DNA of 64,000 nucleotides, from NCBI GenBank assembly GCA_913778085.1, contig CAJYXJ010000041.1, positions 24,560 through 88,559 on the forward strand. Reading direction: 5' to 3'. Position numbers and translations under genes: made by a program. The notes under the pieces are model-generated. The model was not told the origin of the DNA and did no database searches. It saw only the letters and a list, made by a program, of their open reading frames with translations. Source of the stretch: an uncultured Chryseobacterium sp. Its GTDB lineage: Bacteria; Bacteroidota; Bacteroidia; Flavobacteriales; Weeksellaceae. Below, in pieces: positions 36,363-44,567 of this stretch (position 1 is its first letter; each line of letters opens with the position of its first letter).

Positions 36363-38756
36363 TTAGTTTCTCAACGGTTTTCCATTCTGTAACATGTACT
36401 GGATTCTTTCCAGGGTTTTTCTTTCACCACAAAGCTGTAGGAAAGTTTCTCTTTCAAGATTCAGTAAATACTGTTCAGTCACTACGGTTTCTTCAGAAAG
36501 ATTTCCGCCGACCATAACATTCGCCAGTTTATCGGCAATTTTCTTGTCGTGTTCAGAAATGTAGTTTCCGGTAAGCATTTGGTCGGTTCCCACGTAGAAC
36601 ATTCCCAGTGCATCTTTACCCAATACTTTTACTTTCTGTTCGATAGGCTGGGTATAGCCGTGTTCGGCAAGGCTTTTTGCCAGCATTTTAGCGGTCATGA
36701 TCTGGCTTCTCTTGTCTACGGAGACAATATCTTTTCCATGCTCAAGAATTCCCATATCATAAGCTTCGTAAGCTGAAGTGGCCACCTTACCCATGGCGAT
36801 GTTCATGAAAGCTTCGCGAAGACGGTTGTTTTTTACGTCATCTTTATGGAATTCTCTGGAAGTTCTCAAAGTAAGTTCTTTGGTGCCGCCACCTCCCGGA
36901 ATAACGCCGACTCCGGTTTCCACCAGTCCGATATAAGTTTCTGCTGCGGCAACAACGCGGTCGGCGTGCATTGTCATTTCACAACCTCCGCCCAGGGTCA
37001 TTCCGTGAGGAGCAACTACAACCGGAATGGAAGAGTAGCGTACCCTCATCATGGATTTCTGGAAATAAGCAATTGCCATATTCAGATCGTCCCAGTCCTG
37101 TTCGATGGCCATCATTAAAATCATCGCTAAATTGGCACCTACGGAGAAGTTGGTTCCCTGATTTCCGATCACCAGGCCGTCGTATTCTTTTTCAGCCAGA
37201 TCGATGGCTCTGTTTAATCCGTCGAGCACTTCGCCGCCCAAAGAATTCATCTTCGACCGAATTTCAAAATTGATGATTCCGTCGCCCAGATCCTCAATTG
37301 CAGCTCCGGAATTACTCCAAAGGGTTTTGTTTTTACGGATGTTATCTAAAATAATAAAAGAATCTTGTCCAGGAATCTTGCTGTATTGGCCTGAGTTTTT
37401 ATCGACATAAATACTTTGTCCGTCTTCATTCACTTTATAGAATGTTTCAACATTCTTCACCCAGTCGGACACTTCATAACCGGCATCCTGAGCCAGCTCG
37501 ATACCTTTCTGAACGCCAACGGCATCCCAGATTTCAAACGGCCCGTTTTCCCATCCGAAACCGGCCTTCATGGCATCGTCGATTTTGTAAACCTCATCCG
37601 AGATCTCAGGAACTTTATGCGAAACGTAAGCGAAAAGCGCACCCAGCGATTTTCTGTAAAGTTCTCCGGCTTTATCTTTTCCACCGATCAAAACTTTAAA
37701 ACGGTCAATCGGTTTATCGATATTTTTGGTCAGTTCCAGGGTTGGGAAAGAAGATTTACCCTGAAGTTCATATTCCAGGGTATCCAGATTCAACCCATGG
37801 ATTTCAGATTTCCCGTCTGCATTTTTCACTTTTTTATAGAAGCCCTGCTGTGTTTTGGAACCCAGCCATTTGTTATCCACCATTTTCTGGATATAACCTG
37901 GAAGGGCAAACACATCGTTAAAATTGTTTGCTTCTGCACCGCTCTGGCGAACACCGTTGGCCACCATCACCAAGGTATCGAGACCAACAACATCGGCTGT
38001 TCTGAATGTAGCCGATTTCGGCCGGCCGATCACAGGACCGGTTAATTTATCAACTTCAGAAACAGTTAATCCCAGTTTCTGTACATTGTGAAGCAGATCC
38101 ATCATTGAAAATACCCCGATTCTATTGGCAATGAACGCAGGTGTATCTTTCGCCAGAACGGTTGTTTTTCCAAGGAATTTTGCTCCGTAATTCATGTAGA
38201 AATCAATCACTTCCGGAAGGGTATCACGGGTAGGGATCACCTCCAGTAATGGCAGATAACGCACCGGGTTAAAGAAGTGGGTACCTGCAAAATACTGCTT
38301 GAAATCTTCACTTCTTCCTTCCGTTAAAAGATGGATCGGAATTCCTGAAGTGTTTGAAGAAATCAGGGTTCCCGGTTTTCTGAACTGTTCTATTTTTTCA
38401 TATACGGATTTCTTGATGTCCAGTTTTTCAACCACTACCTCAATAATCCAGTCTGTATTTTTTATTTTAGGCAAATCATCGTCAAAGTTCCCTACAGCTA
38501 TTCTTTCCGCAAATTTCGGAGAATAGAGCAGGGCCGGACTTGCTTTTTTTAGTTTCTCAAAATTTTCGGAAGCAATTCTGTTTCTTACCGCCTTATCATC
38601 TTTGGTCAGACCTTTTTTCTGTTCTGCGTCAGTCAGTTCAAAAGGAACGATGTCCAATAGCGCAACCTGGACGCCGATATTGGCAAAGTGTGCCGCAATA
38701 CCGCTGCCCATAATCCCTGAACCAAGAACGGTTACGTGTTTGATTCTTCTTTTCAT
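36363..38756 (-). CDS. fadB: 3-hydroxyacyl-CoA dehydrogenase / enoyl-CoA hydratase
   Basis: A 797-aa bifunctional beta-oxidation enzyme. The NAD-binding dehydrogenase comes first (GSGIMGSGIAAHFANIG near the N-terminus, SNTSGIPIHLL, GTHFFNPVRYLPLLE) and the hydratase/isomerase domain is C-terminal (about 500-700; NFSVGANLAM and GGGCEMTMHADRVVAA). This order is reversed relative to E. coli FadB and is usual in Bacteroidota. It lies 69 bp after marR. Confidence 0.94.
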   Translation of the reverse strand: MKRRIKHVTVLGSGIMGSGIAAHFANIGVQVALLDIVPFELTDAEQKKGLTKDDKAVRNRIASENFEKLKKASPALLYSPKFAERIAVGNFDDDLPKIKNTDWIIEVVVEKLDIKKSVYEKIEQFRKPGTLISSNTSGIPIHLLTEGRSEDFKQYFAGTHFFNPVRYLPLLEVIPTRDTLPEVIDFYMNYGAKFLGKTTVLAKDTPAFIANRIGVFSMMDLLHNVQKLGLTVSEVDKLTGPVIGRPKSATFRTADVVGLDTLVMVANGVRQSGAEANNFNDVFALPGYIQKMVDNKWLGSKTQQGFYKKVKNADGKSEIHGLNLDTLEYELQGKSSFPTLELTKNIDKPIDRFKVLIGGKDKAGELYRKSLGALFAYVSHKVPEISDEVYKIDDAMKAGFGWENGPFEIWDAVGVQKGIELAQDAGYEVSDWVKNVETFYKVNEDGQSIYVDKNSGQYSKIPGQDSFIILDNIRKNKTLWSNSGAAIEDLGDGIINFEIRSKMNSLGGEVLDGLNRAIDLAEKEYDGLVIGNQGTNFSVGANLAMILMMAIEQDWDDLNMAIAYFQKSMMRVRYSSIPVVVAPHGMTLGGGCEMTMHADRVVAAAETYIGLVETGVGVIPGGGGTKELTLRTSREFHKDDVKNNRLREAFMNIAMGKVATSAYEAYDMGILEHGKDIVSVDKRSQIMTAKMLAKSLAEHGYTQPIEQKVKVLGKDALGMFYVGTDQMLTGNYISEHDKKIADKLANVMVGGNLSEETVVTEQYLLNLERETFLQLCGERKTLERIQYMLQNGKPLRN

Positions 38757-38825
38757 TAATATTTATTTTTAGTTATTATCTGTCAATGTAATGGCTCTTA
38801 TTATCTAAGCTGATTAATTCAAAGC

Positions 38826-39278
38826 TTATTTCCTGTGGTTGAGATCCGTGGCAATTTTCATGATCTCACTCATTACCTCCTTGAAAGTTTCCAGTTTCTC
38901 TGGAGAAATTTTTTCCATCACTCTTTTATTGAAATTCACCACAACTTCTTTAGACATATTTCTGGAATTCAATCCCTTATCTGTAAGTTTGATAATTACC
39001 TCACGTTTATCGGTGGTTGTCTTTTCTTTATAAATATATCCGTTGTCTTCCAGAAGCTTAATGATTCTGGTGAGGGAAGTAGGCTCTATCGCCATTTTCG
39101 GACCGAGATTTGTACTTCTTGTTCCTTCCTTCGGATCTATTTTTAAGAGCGTAAGGGCCTGAACTGCCGTAGAATCGTGCTCCTGAGCCAATTCGGTGTA
39201 CATTTTCGAGACTGCCAGCCAGGTTTGCTTTAAAATTAAATCTACGTTTTCTATTTTTTCTTTATTGTTATCCATCAT
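38826..39278 (-). CDS. MarR-family transcriptional regulator
   Basis: A 150-aa MarR winged-helix regulator (recognition helix region PTSLTRIIKLLEDNGYIYKEKTTTDKREVIIKLTDKG). It is the first gene of the beta-oxidation operon, so it probably represses the operon and itself and is released by an acyl-CoA, as FadR-type controllers do; the ligand is inferred. Two inverted copies of a 22-bp palindrome lie upstream, one over its promoter. Two ATGs (39278, 39275) are possible. Confidence 0.9.
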   Translation of the reverse strand: MMDNNKEKIENVDLILKQTWLAVSKMYTELAQEHDSTAVQALTLLKIDPKEGTRSTNLGPKMAIEPTSLTRIIKLLEDNGYIYKEKTTTDKREVIIKLTDKGLNSRNMSKEVVVNFNKRVMEKISPEKLETFKEVMSEIMKIATDLNHRK

Positions 39279-39297
39279 TCTACTGAAAGGTTTTACC

Positions 39298-39305
39298 CAA
39301 ATTTA
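39298..39305 (-). promoter_or_regulatory. marR promoter, -7 element
   Basis: The minus strand reads TAAATTTG, a perfect TAnnTTTG, about 20 bp before the marR ATG. The operator copy at 39309 lies immediately upstream, where the -33 region should be. Confidence 0.65.
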
Positions 39306-39308
39306 GTA

Positions 39309-39330
39309 AATATTATGCATGCATAGTATT
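39309..39330. promoter_or_regulatory. MarR operator copy 1
   Basis: A 22-bp palindrome with core TATGCATGCATA. It overlaps the spacer and -33 region of the marR promoter, so binding there would block transcription. Confidence 0.75.
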
Positions 39331-39391
39331 TATTTCTGTTAAAATTTGTTAATTAAATGAGAATGAGGTGGTTAAATTATATGATGTGCAT

Positions 39392-39413
39392 AATACTATG
39401 CATGCATAATATA
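39392..39413. promoter_or_regulatory. MarR operator copy 2
   Basis: The reverse complement of copy 1 apart from the last base, 83 bp away (about eight helical turns), next to the end of the ABC transporter operon. Confidence 0.7.
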
Positions 39414-39438
39414 TGACTTATTTAAATGGAAGCCCGTA

Positions 39439-40362
39439 TTAATGAATGGTTTTCACGAATTTGATGATTTCTTCAAAAGATTCGCATTGCTGCGTTTTAG
39501 AATCAGCAGTAATTAACCACGAGTTGTGCTGAAAATTGAAGTAGAGAGAGGAAAGGTCTTTTTGAAAGTTTTTCTGTAGCAGGGAATACAACATTTCTTT
39601 GTAGGTATCGGGTGCCGTAATTTTAGGAGCGACAAATTTTCCATTGATTTCAAAAAGGGTAGGATTTAGAAGTTCATCATGCTGCAGCAGGACATCTTCT
39701 ACGATTCCCGAAAATAATGCTCTGTCTTTAATATACCAGATTTTGTCGGCAAACTCTTTTGCTAACCTCCAGTCGTGGGACGAAAAAAGGATCAGCTTGT
39801 TTTGTTCTTTGGCTAATTTCCGAAGCGTTTTAAGGATAATGATCTTATTTTTTTCATCCAAATGGGTTGTCGGTTCATCCAGGATGATGATCGGGGAGTT
39901 TTGTGTAATAGCTCTTCCTATAAACGCTTTCTGCAGGTTTCCGTCTGAAAGATTTTTAAGAAGGGTATGCCGGTACTGCAATAGATCCAGTTCTTCGATG
40001 ATGTGGAAAACTTCCTCCTTATCTTGTTTTTTCAACTCGAAATAGAAAGGATAATAAATGTACTTTCCCAGAGAGATAAGGTCTTCTGCAGTATGGTTTT
40101 TCGGAACCACTGCATTGGAAAATACCACGGCGATCTGTTCCGCCATTTCTTTTACGGAAAATTGCCGGATGTTTTTGCCATTGATGAAAATATCTCCGCT
40201 CAGCAAAGGGATCTGATGCAGGATGGATTTAATCAGGGTGGTTTTCCCTACACCGTTATTTCCAATCAGTAGACATACTTCTCCCAGATTCAGATGGGTA
40301 TCCGCATCTGAAATTAAGGTTGTATTGTAGCCTATGTCTGCTTGTTGGATTTTTAAATGCAT
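39439..40362 (-). CDS. ABC transporter ATP-binding protein, iron-siderophore/heme type
   Basis: A 307-aa FecE/FhuC-type ATPase. Walker A is GNNGVGKT (34-41), the signature is LSDGN (137-141; LSDG instead of LSGG is common in Bacteroidota members), and Walker B is IIILDEP with D161 and E162. A C-terminal extension of about 80 residues is unusual and has no recognised domain. It should power the FecCD permease encoded 485 bp upstream. Confidence 0.9.
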   Translation of the reverse strand: MHLKIQQADIGYNTTLISDADTHLNLGEVCLLIGNNGVGKTTLIKSILHQIPLLSGDIFINGKNIRQFSVKEMAEQIAVVFSNAVVPKNHTAEDLISLGKYIYYPFYFELKKQDKEEVFHIIEELDLLQYRHTLLKNLSDGNLQKAFIGRAITQNSPIIILDEPTTHLDEKNKIIILKTLRKLAKEQNKLILFSSHDWRLAKEFADKIWYIKDRALFSGIVEDVLLQHDELLNPTLFEINGKFVAPKITAPDTYKEMLYSLLQKNFQKDLSSLYFNFQHNSWLITADSKTQQCESFEEIIKFVKTIH

Positions 40363-40364
40363 AT

Positions 40365-40658
40365 TTAAATAGAAACGATTAGGATAAAAATGATAAAAGG
40401 AAGCATACTAAAAATAAAATACAAAAACTTGTACTTCGTGACTTTCCATAAACTGTAAGCTCCTAAGATTAAAGACCCCCAAAATACTGAGGGTATTGCT
40501 ACCATAAACCACCAATTATGACCGGATGAATATACCCAATGTCTTTCCGTATCCATTCTGAATATTTTTGAATACTCTAAAAACAAAAAACTTGCTACAA
40601 ACAAAATAATGTTTGCAGTAATTAGTTTTTCATGTATTGCTTTTATATTCATTCTCAC
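40365..40658 (-). CDS. Small hypothetical membrane protein
   Basis: A 97-aa protein with three predicted membrane segments (about 17-33, 50-68 and 76-96). No family recognised. It sits 2 bp before the ABC ATPase gene, so it is almost surely co-transcribed with it. A -7-like CAAAAATA (minus TATTTTTG) at 40663-40670 is so close that translation may start at the second ATG (40652) on a nearly leaderless mRNA. Confidence 0.7.
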   Translation of the reverse strand: MRMNIKAIHEKLITANIILFVASFLFLEYSKIFRMDTERHWVYSSGHNWWFMVAIPSVFWGSLILGAYSLWKVTKYKFLYFIFSMLPFIIFILIVSI

Positions 40659-40846
40659 TCTTCAAAAATATACTTTCCATTTAATTTGTACTGTCGAAGG
40701 CCTTTCTAAGAACAGGTCCTGATCCCTGGAGGGTAACAAACTAATTTATCTACTTTATTATTTAGATTAAAATATGCTCAAACATCTGTGCCATTTGCAA
40801 TCTGCTAATGATAAAATCCTTTCGTACCTCTGGAAAATCCGACCTA

Positions 40847-41818
40847 TTAAACTTTATTCTGTTTTAAAAGCATAACAAGAATCACCGGAATTCCAAAAAC
40901 GGAACTTATTACATTTAACGGAATCTGTGTTTTTTCTGCGATCACGGAAAACAAAAGCATCATCAGCATTCCCAGGAACATATTCAGGACCCACTGCTGC
41001 CACAGCCGGGAAGGATTATAAATAAGCCGGCAGAAATGCGGGACAATAATACCGATAAACAGGATAGGGCCTAAAAAAGCAGTAACGGATGCCGACAGGA
41101 GGGAAGAAGCGGCAATAATGTATATTTTAAGGCGGTTCATGTTCACTCCTAAACTTTGGGCATATGAGGTCCCCAAAGAATTGCCGATCAGAGGTTTTAT
41201 AGTGGTAAAACAGATTATCAGTCCGCCTGTTATCAAAGCGGATAATACGTAAATCTGATTTCGTGAAACCATATTGTTTGCTCCAAACGACCACAAAATG
41301 TAATTCTTAAGACTTTGATTTTCGGCATAGAACTGAAGCAGGGAAACAATGGCTCCTGCAAACGCTGAAACCAGAAATCCAAAAATAATGAGATACGATT
41401 TATCCTGGAATTTTTTAGACAAGGAAAGCAGGCTAAGCATCAGCAATAAACTTCCTGCAATGGCAGCTAAGCTTAAAAAACTATTCTGCAGGAATTCCGG
41501 CAGAAGGATGTTGTGGGAGAAGAAAATATAAAATGCCACGCATAAACTTGCTACCGACGTAATTCCGAGGATATCGGGTCCGGCCAGAGGATTCTGGAAA
41601 TATTCCTGCATCAGGAAACCGGAGGTCGGGATGGATATTCCTGCCAGAAGCATGACCAGAACACGGTTAACACGTATCTCTGCGATCTGACTGTCTGTGG
41701 ATTTACCTAAAAAGTCGGTAAGTTGTAAGCTTAAAAATCCTGTGTTCAGATTAATGACTGCCATTACAATTACCGCAATTACTAAAAATAAACACAGGAC
41801 CTTGAATTTATCTGACAT
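40847..41818 (-). CDS. ABC transporter permease, FecCD family
   Basis: A 323-aa permease of the BtuC/FecCD type with about ten membrane helices. It imports iron-siderophore, heme or cobalamin together with the FecE-type ATPase encoded downstream. Conserved features include GISIPTSGFLMQEYFQNPLAGPDILG and GIIVPHFCRLI. One gene is enough because these permeases act as homodimers. It starts 17 bp after the TlpA-like gene. No substrate-binding protein gene is adjacent. Confidence 0.9.
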   Translation of the reverse strand: MSDKFKVLCLFLVIAVIVMAVINLNTGFLSLQLTDFLGKSTDSQIAEIRVNRVLVMLLAGISIPTSGFLMQEYFQNPLAGPDILGITSVASLCVAFYIFFSHNILLPEFLQNSFLSLAAIAGSLLLMLSLLSLSKKFQDKSYLIIFGFLVSAFAGAIVSLLQFYAENQSLKNYILWSFGANNMVSRNQIYVLSALITGGLIICFTTIKPLIGNSLGTSYAQSLGVNMNRLKIYIIAASSLLSASVTAFLGPILFIGIIVPHFCRLIYNPSRLWQQWVLNMFLGMLMMLLFSVIAEKTQIPLNVISSVFGIPVILVMLLKQNKV

Positions 41819-41835
41819 TTCCTGAGATACGCGGA

Positions 41836-42390
41836 TTATTTTAAGAATGAATCAATTTTTTCATTCAGCATTTCTTCAGACATGGAACCTTCGATTTCAC
41901 CGGTTTTATCTCCTTTTCTAAAGTATGTAAAAGGAATTCCGTTGCCTTTCCAGGTTTCAAAATTGGAAAAGAAGGTATTGTCAAATTTAGATTCATCTAC
42001 CAGCACGATATAGTTTTCCAATCCGTTCTCTCTGGCAAAAGCCGGAACTTTGTCTTTCCAGGCGGCTTTATCAAGTATGTCGACAAAAGTAAATTTCACC
42101 GGCTTGCCATTCAGTTCCCCGATTTTTTTCTTAAAATGAGGAATTTCCATCATACAGGGGCCACACCAGGTGGCAAAGAAATTGGTAACATATAGTGTGT
42201 CGTCCTTTTTAGATAAATGGCTGACCAGTTCCTGCTGTGAAATTTCTTTCAGTTCAACATGGGGCACTTGGGCTTTCTGAGAAACTGCCGTAGAATCTGT
42301 TGATCCCGAATTTTTTTCTGCTGTCTGGTTTTCTTTTTTGCAGCTTGCCAGAGCAAAAAGAACCAGTGTGGACAAAATTATCTTCTTCAT
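41836..42390 (-). CDS. TlpA-like thioredoxin-fold lipoprotein
   Basis: A 184-aa lipoprotein (lipobox ALASC, C17) with a thioredoxin-fold domain and active-site CGPC (C76-C79) in TNFFATWCGPCMMEIPHF, typical of TlpA/ResA reductases in the periplasm. A Ser/Thr/Lys-rich linker separates the anchor from the domain. It is the first gene of the iron-transport operon, where it may reduce a disulfide in the transport chain or help heme handling; this is inferred from position. It is divergent from the reductase gene with only 33 bp between starts. Confidence 0.88.
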   Translation of the reverse strand: MKKIILSTLVLFALASCKKENQTAEKNSGSTDSTAVSQKAQVPHVELKEISQQELVSHLSKKDDTLYVTNFFATWCGPCMMEIPHFKKKIGELNGKPVKFTFVDILDKAAWKDKVPAFARENGLENYIVLVDESKFDNTFFSNFETWKGNGIPFTYFRKGDKTGEIEGSMSEEMLNEKIDSFLK

Positions 42391-42405
42391 AATTATTTTT
42401 TTATC

Positions 42406-42413
42406 TATTTTTG
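42406..42413 (+). promoter_or_regulatory. Promoter -7 element of the 2Fe-2S reductase gene
   Basis: TATTTTTG matches TAnnTTTG exactly, 10 bp before the ATG, giving a nearly leaderless mRNA. It shares a 33-bp spacer with the divergent TlpA gene. Confidence 0.55.
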
Positions 42414-42423
42414 AGTTGAAGTT

Positions 42424-43548
42424 ATGGAACAACACATCTATAAAGGGAAACTCACATCGTTTCATCGGTTAAAAATAGCGAAAAAGGAAGAACTTACCAA
42501 AAATACTTTTTCTCTGCAATTTGAAATTCCGGAGCATCTGAAGAAGGTCTATGAGTTTGAAGCGGGACAATTCGTCAGTATAAAATTTGAGGCTAAAAAT
42601 AGGGAGGTAATTAATGATTACTCAATGACGTCCGCTCCGTACGAGCAGAAAATATCTTTGGGTATAAAAATAAATTCATCAGAAGGCGCAACGGCACAAC
42701 TGTTTCAAAATTATCAGGAAGGCGACGAACTTTGGGTAAGCGAACCTGCCGGGCGGTTTACACTGATCTCCAAGCCAAGCGAATTCAGGACTATTGTAGG
42801 TTTTGCCGCAGGAATCGGAATCACTCCGATCTTAAGTCATTTTAAAAATATTCTTCACAACGAGCCCAGGACAAGACTGTTCCTGTTTTTCGGAAACAAA
42901 AGTTCGGATGAGCTGATCTTCAGAGATGAGCTGGATCAGCTTGCCAAAAAATATAATGACCGGCTGCAGATATTTTATTTTTATTCTCAGGAAAAAATAT
43001 CCAACAGTTTTTTTCACGGCAGGCTGGATGATAGAAAACTCAGTCTCATCATTAATCAGATCCTTCACCTGGATGATACCGATGAAGAGTCCACGATCTG
43101 GGATGCGGTGGATGAAGTGCTGATCTGCGGAAAAGGGGAGATGATCAAGACGTTGGCGAATGCCTGCTACCATCATGGGATTACCAAGAAAAATATTCAT
43201 TTCGAATTGTTTGAAGAATTTAACGATGACATTTATCCTGTAGAAAGAGAATTCCCACTTATCGAAAATGTGAAAGTGGAATTCAATTTGCTAGGTAAGG
43301 CTTACGATACCACATTGCCGGACAATAAAGAAAAAATTCTCCAGCAGCTGTTAATCCAAAAATTTCCTGTACCTTATTCCTGCAAATCCGGGATCTGCGG
43401 AAGCTGTGAATGTATTCTGGAAGAAGGCGAAGTAGAATTGCTGGAAAATGAGTATTTAACCGAAAAAGAAGAGCAGAAAGGACATATTTTAGCTTGCATG
43501 TCCATTGCAAAAAGCAGGAAAATAAAGCTTAACTTTGATCTCAGTTGA
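42424..43548 (+). CDS. Flavin/2Fe-2S ferredoxin reductase (PaaE/HmpX type)
   Basis: A 374-aa electron-transfer protein. An FNR-type FAD domain comes first (INDYSMTSAP, where the usual RxYS Arg is replaced by Asn), then the NAD(P) domain (GFAAGIGITPILSHF, and VLICGKGEMIKTL), and a C-terminal plant-type 2Fe-2S domain with ligands C320, C325, C328 and C358. It transfers electrons from NAD(P)H to a monooxygenase or other partner. The next gene overlaps its stop codon, so they form an operon. Confidence 0.92.
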   Translation: MEQHIYKGKLTSFHRLKIAKKEELTKNTFSLQFEIPEHLKKVYEFEAGQFVSIKFEAKNREVINDYSMTSAPYEQKISLGIKINSSEGATAQLFQNYQEGDELWVSEPAGRFTLISKPSEFRTIVGFAAGIGITPILSHFKNILHNEPRTRLFLFFGNKSSDELIFRDELDQLAKKYNDRLQIFYFYSQEKISNSFFHGRLDDRKLSLIINQILHLDDTDEESTIWDAVDEVLICGKGEMIKTLANACYHHGITKKNIHFELFEEFNDDIYPVEREFPLIENVKVEFNLLGKAYDTTLPDNKEKILQQLLIQKFPVPYSCKSGICGSCECILEEGEVELLENEYLTEKEEQKGHILACMSIAKSRKIKLNFDLS

Positions 43549-44162
43549 GGATAATAAAAAACATATTCAATCTTATATTCATATCAATAGAAATGGGAGT
43601 TCTGTTGATATGCCTGGCCAATGCCTGGGTTTTCGCCCTTACTGACGGCAGAACGTATACGAAAATCTCTAAAATCCCTCCCCGCGAAGTTGCTCTTGTA
43701 CTGGGAACTTCTCCTAAAATGAGATCCGGAGTCTCCAATCCTTATTTTACAAAAAGAATGGATGCCGCAGCTTTGTTATATCATCATGGAAAAATCCGTA
43801 AGATCCTGGTAAGCGGTGAGAAAAGCAAAGGGTATGATGAACCAGCTGCCATGAAGAGATACCTCATCTACCAGGAAGGTGTTCCTGAAGAAATTATTAT
43901 GGAAGATCCACGAGGTTTCAACACCTACCAAAGCATTCTTCGCTGCAAGGATGTTTACCATAAAGACAATGTGATTATTGTTTCCCAGGGATTTCATAAT
44001 CTTCGGGCACTTTTATTTGCAAGAAACAACAATATGAATGCGTTAGGTTTTGATGCTCAGGATGTTACAAAGCCTGAGAGCTACTACCGGAATCAATTCA
44101 GGGAGATCCTTGCAAGAACGGTAGCAGTGGTATATTTTGCTCTGGGGATTTCTCCGGACTAA
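43545..44162 (+). CDS. SanA/YdcF-like DUF218 protein
   Basis: A 205-aa protein with one N-terminal membrane anchor (about 5-30) and a DUF218 domain (VALVLGTSPKMRSGVSNPYF, KILVSGEK, FNTYQSI, IIVSQGFHNLRAL). SanA in enterobacteria is an inner-membrane protein linked to envelope barrier function and vancomycin exclusion. The start is a TTG at 43545 that overlaps the TGA of the previous gene (TTGA); the next ATG at 43593 would cut the membrane anchor, so TTG was kept. Confidence 0.83.
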   Translation: MRIIKNIFNLIFISIEMGVLLICLANAWVFALTDGRTYTKISKIPPREVALVLGTSPKMRSGVSNPYFTKRMDAAALLYHHGKIRKILVSGEKSKGYDEPAAMKRYLIYQEGVPEEIIMEDPRGFNTYQSILRCKDVYHKDNVIIVSQGFHNLRALLFARNNNMNALGFDAQDVTKPESYYRNQFREILARTVAVVYFALGISPD

Positions 44163-44567
44163 TTGCCTTCTTTAATCATTTTCATATCTTCTAAACTTTT
44201 ATTAATCAGTTTTGATATAAGAAAAGGATTCAGATTTTAATATTTATAATTTATCTCTAAAGTCGGTTTTAAGACATCATAGAACAGATAGTGTTTCTTA
44301 GATGGGCTGATGATGTCAGTGCCCATTTCTATTCATACTGTACGAACTTTTGCATCAAATCTGTTTCATTGAAGTTTGCCTAAAAGATCAATATTTTAAA
44401 AGGTATCGCCAGCCTTATTTTGTTTCTTAATGTACTGACGCCGGTTTAACAGATCTTTTAGAATTTATTTTTAAACTTAAATTTAATTGGGGTTTCTCCA
44501 TGCAAAGCTGTTCCATAAGCATAACAAAGCCGGAATTGTGATTTATCCGTCAAATTGGTTTACGCGA
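44163..44567. other. Intergenic region between convergent genes
   Basis: About 400 bp AT-rich sequence. No coding frame or strong terminator was recognised for either flanking gene. Confidence 0.4.

Noticed and set aside
37416-38045. Long open frame antisense to fadB
   Set aside because: The minus-strand frame has clear hydroxyacyl-CoA dehydrogenase motifs; the antisense frame has none.
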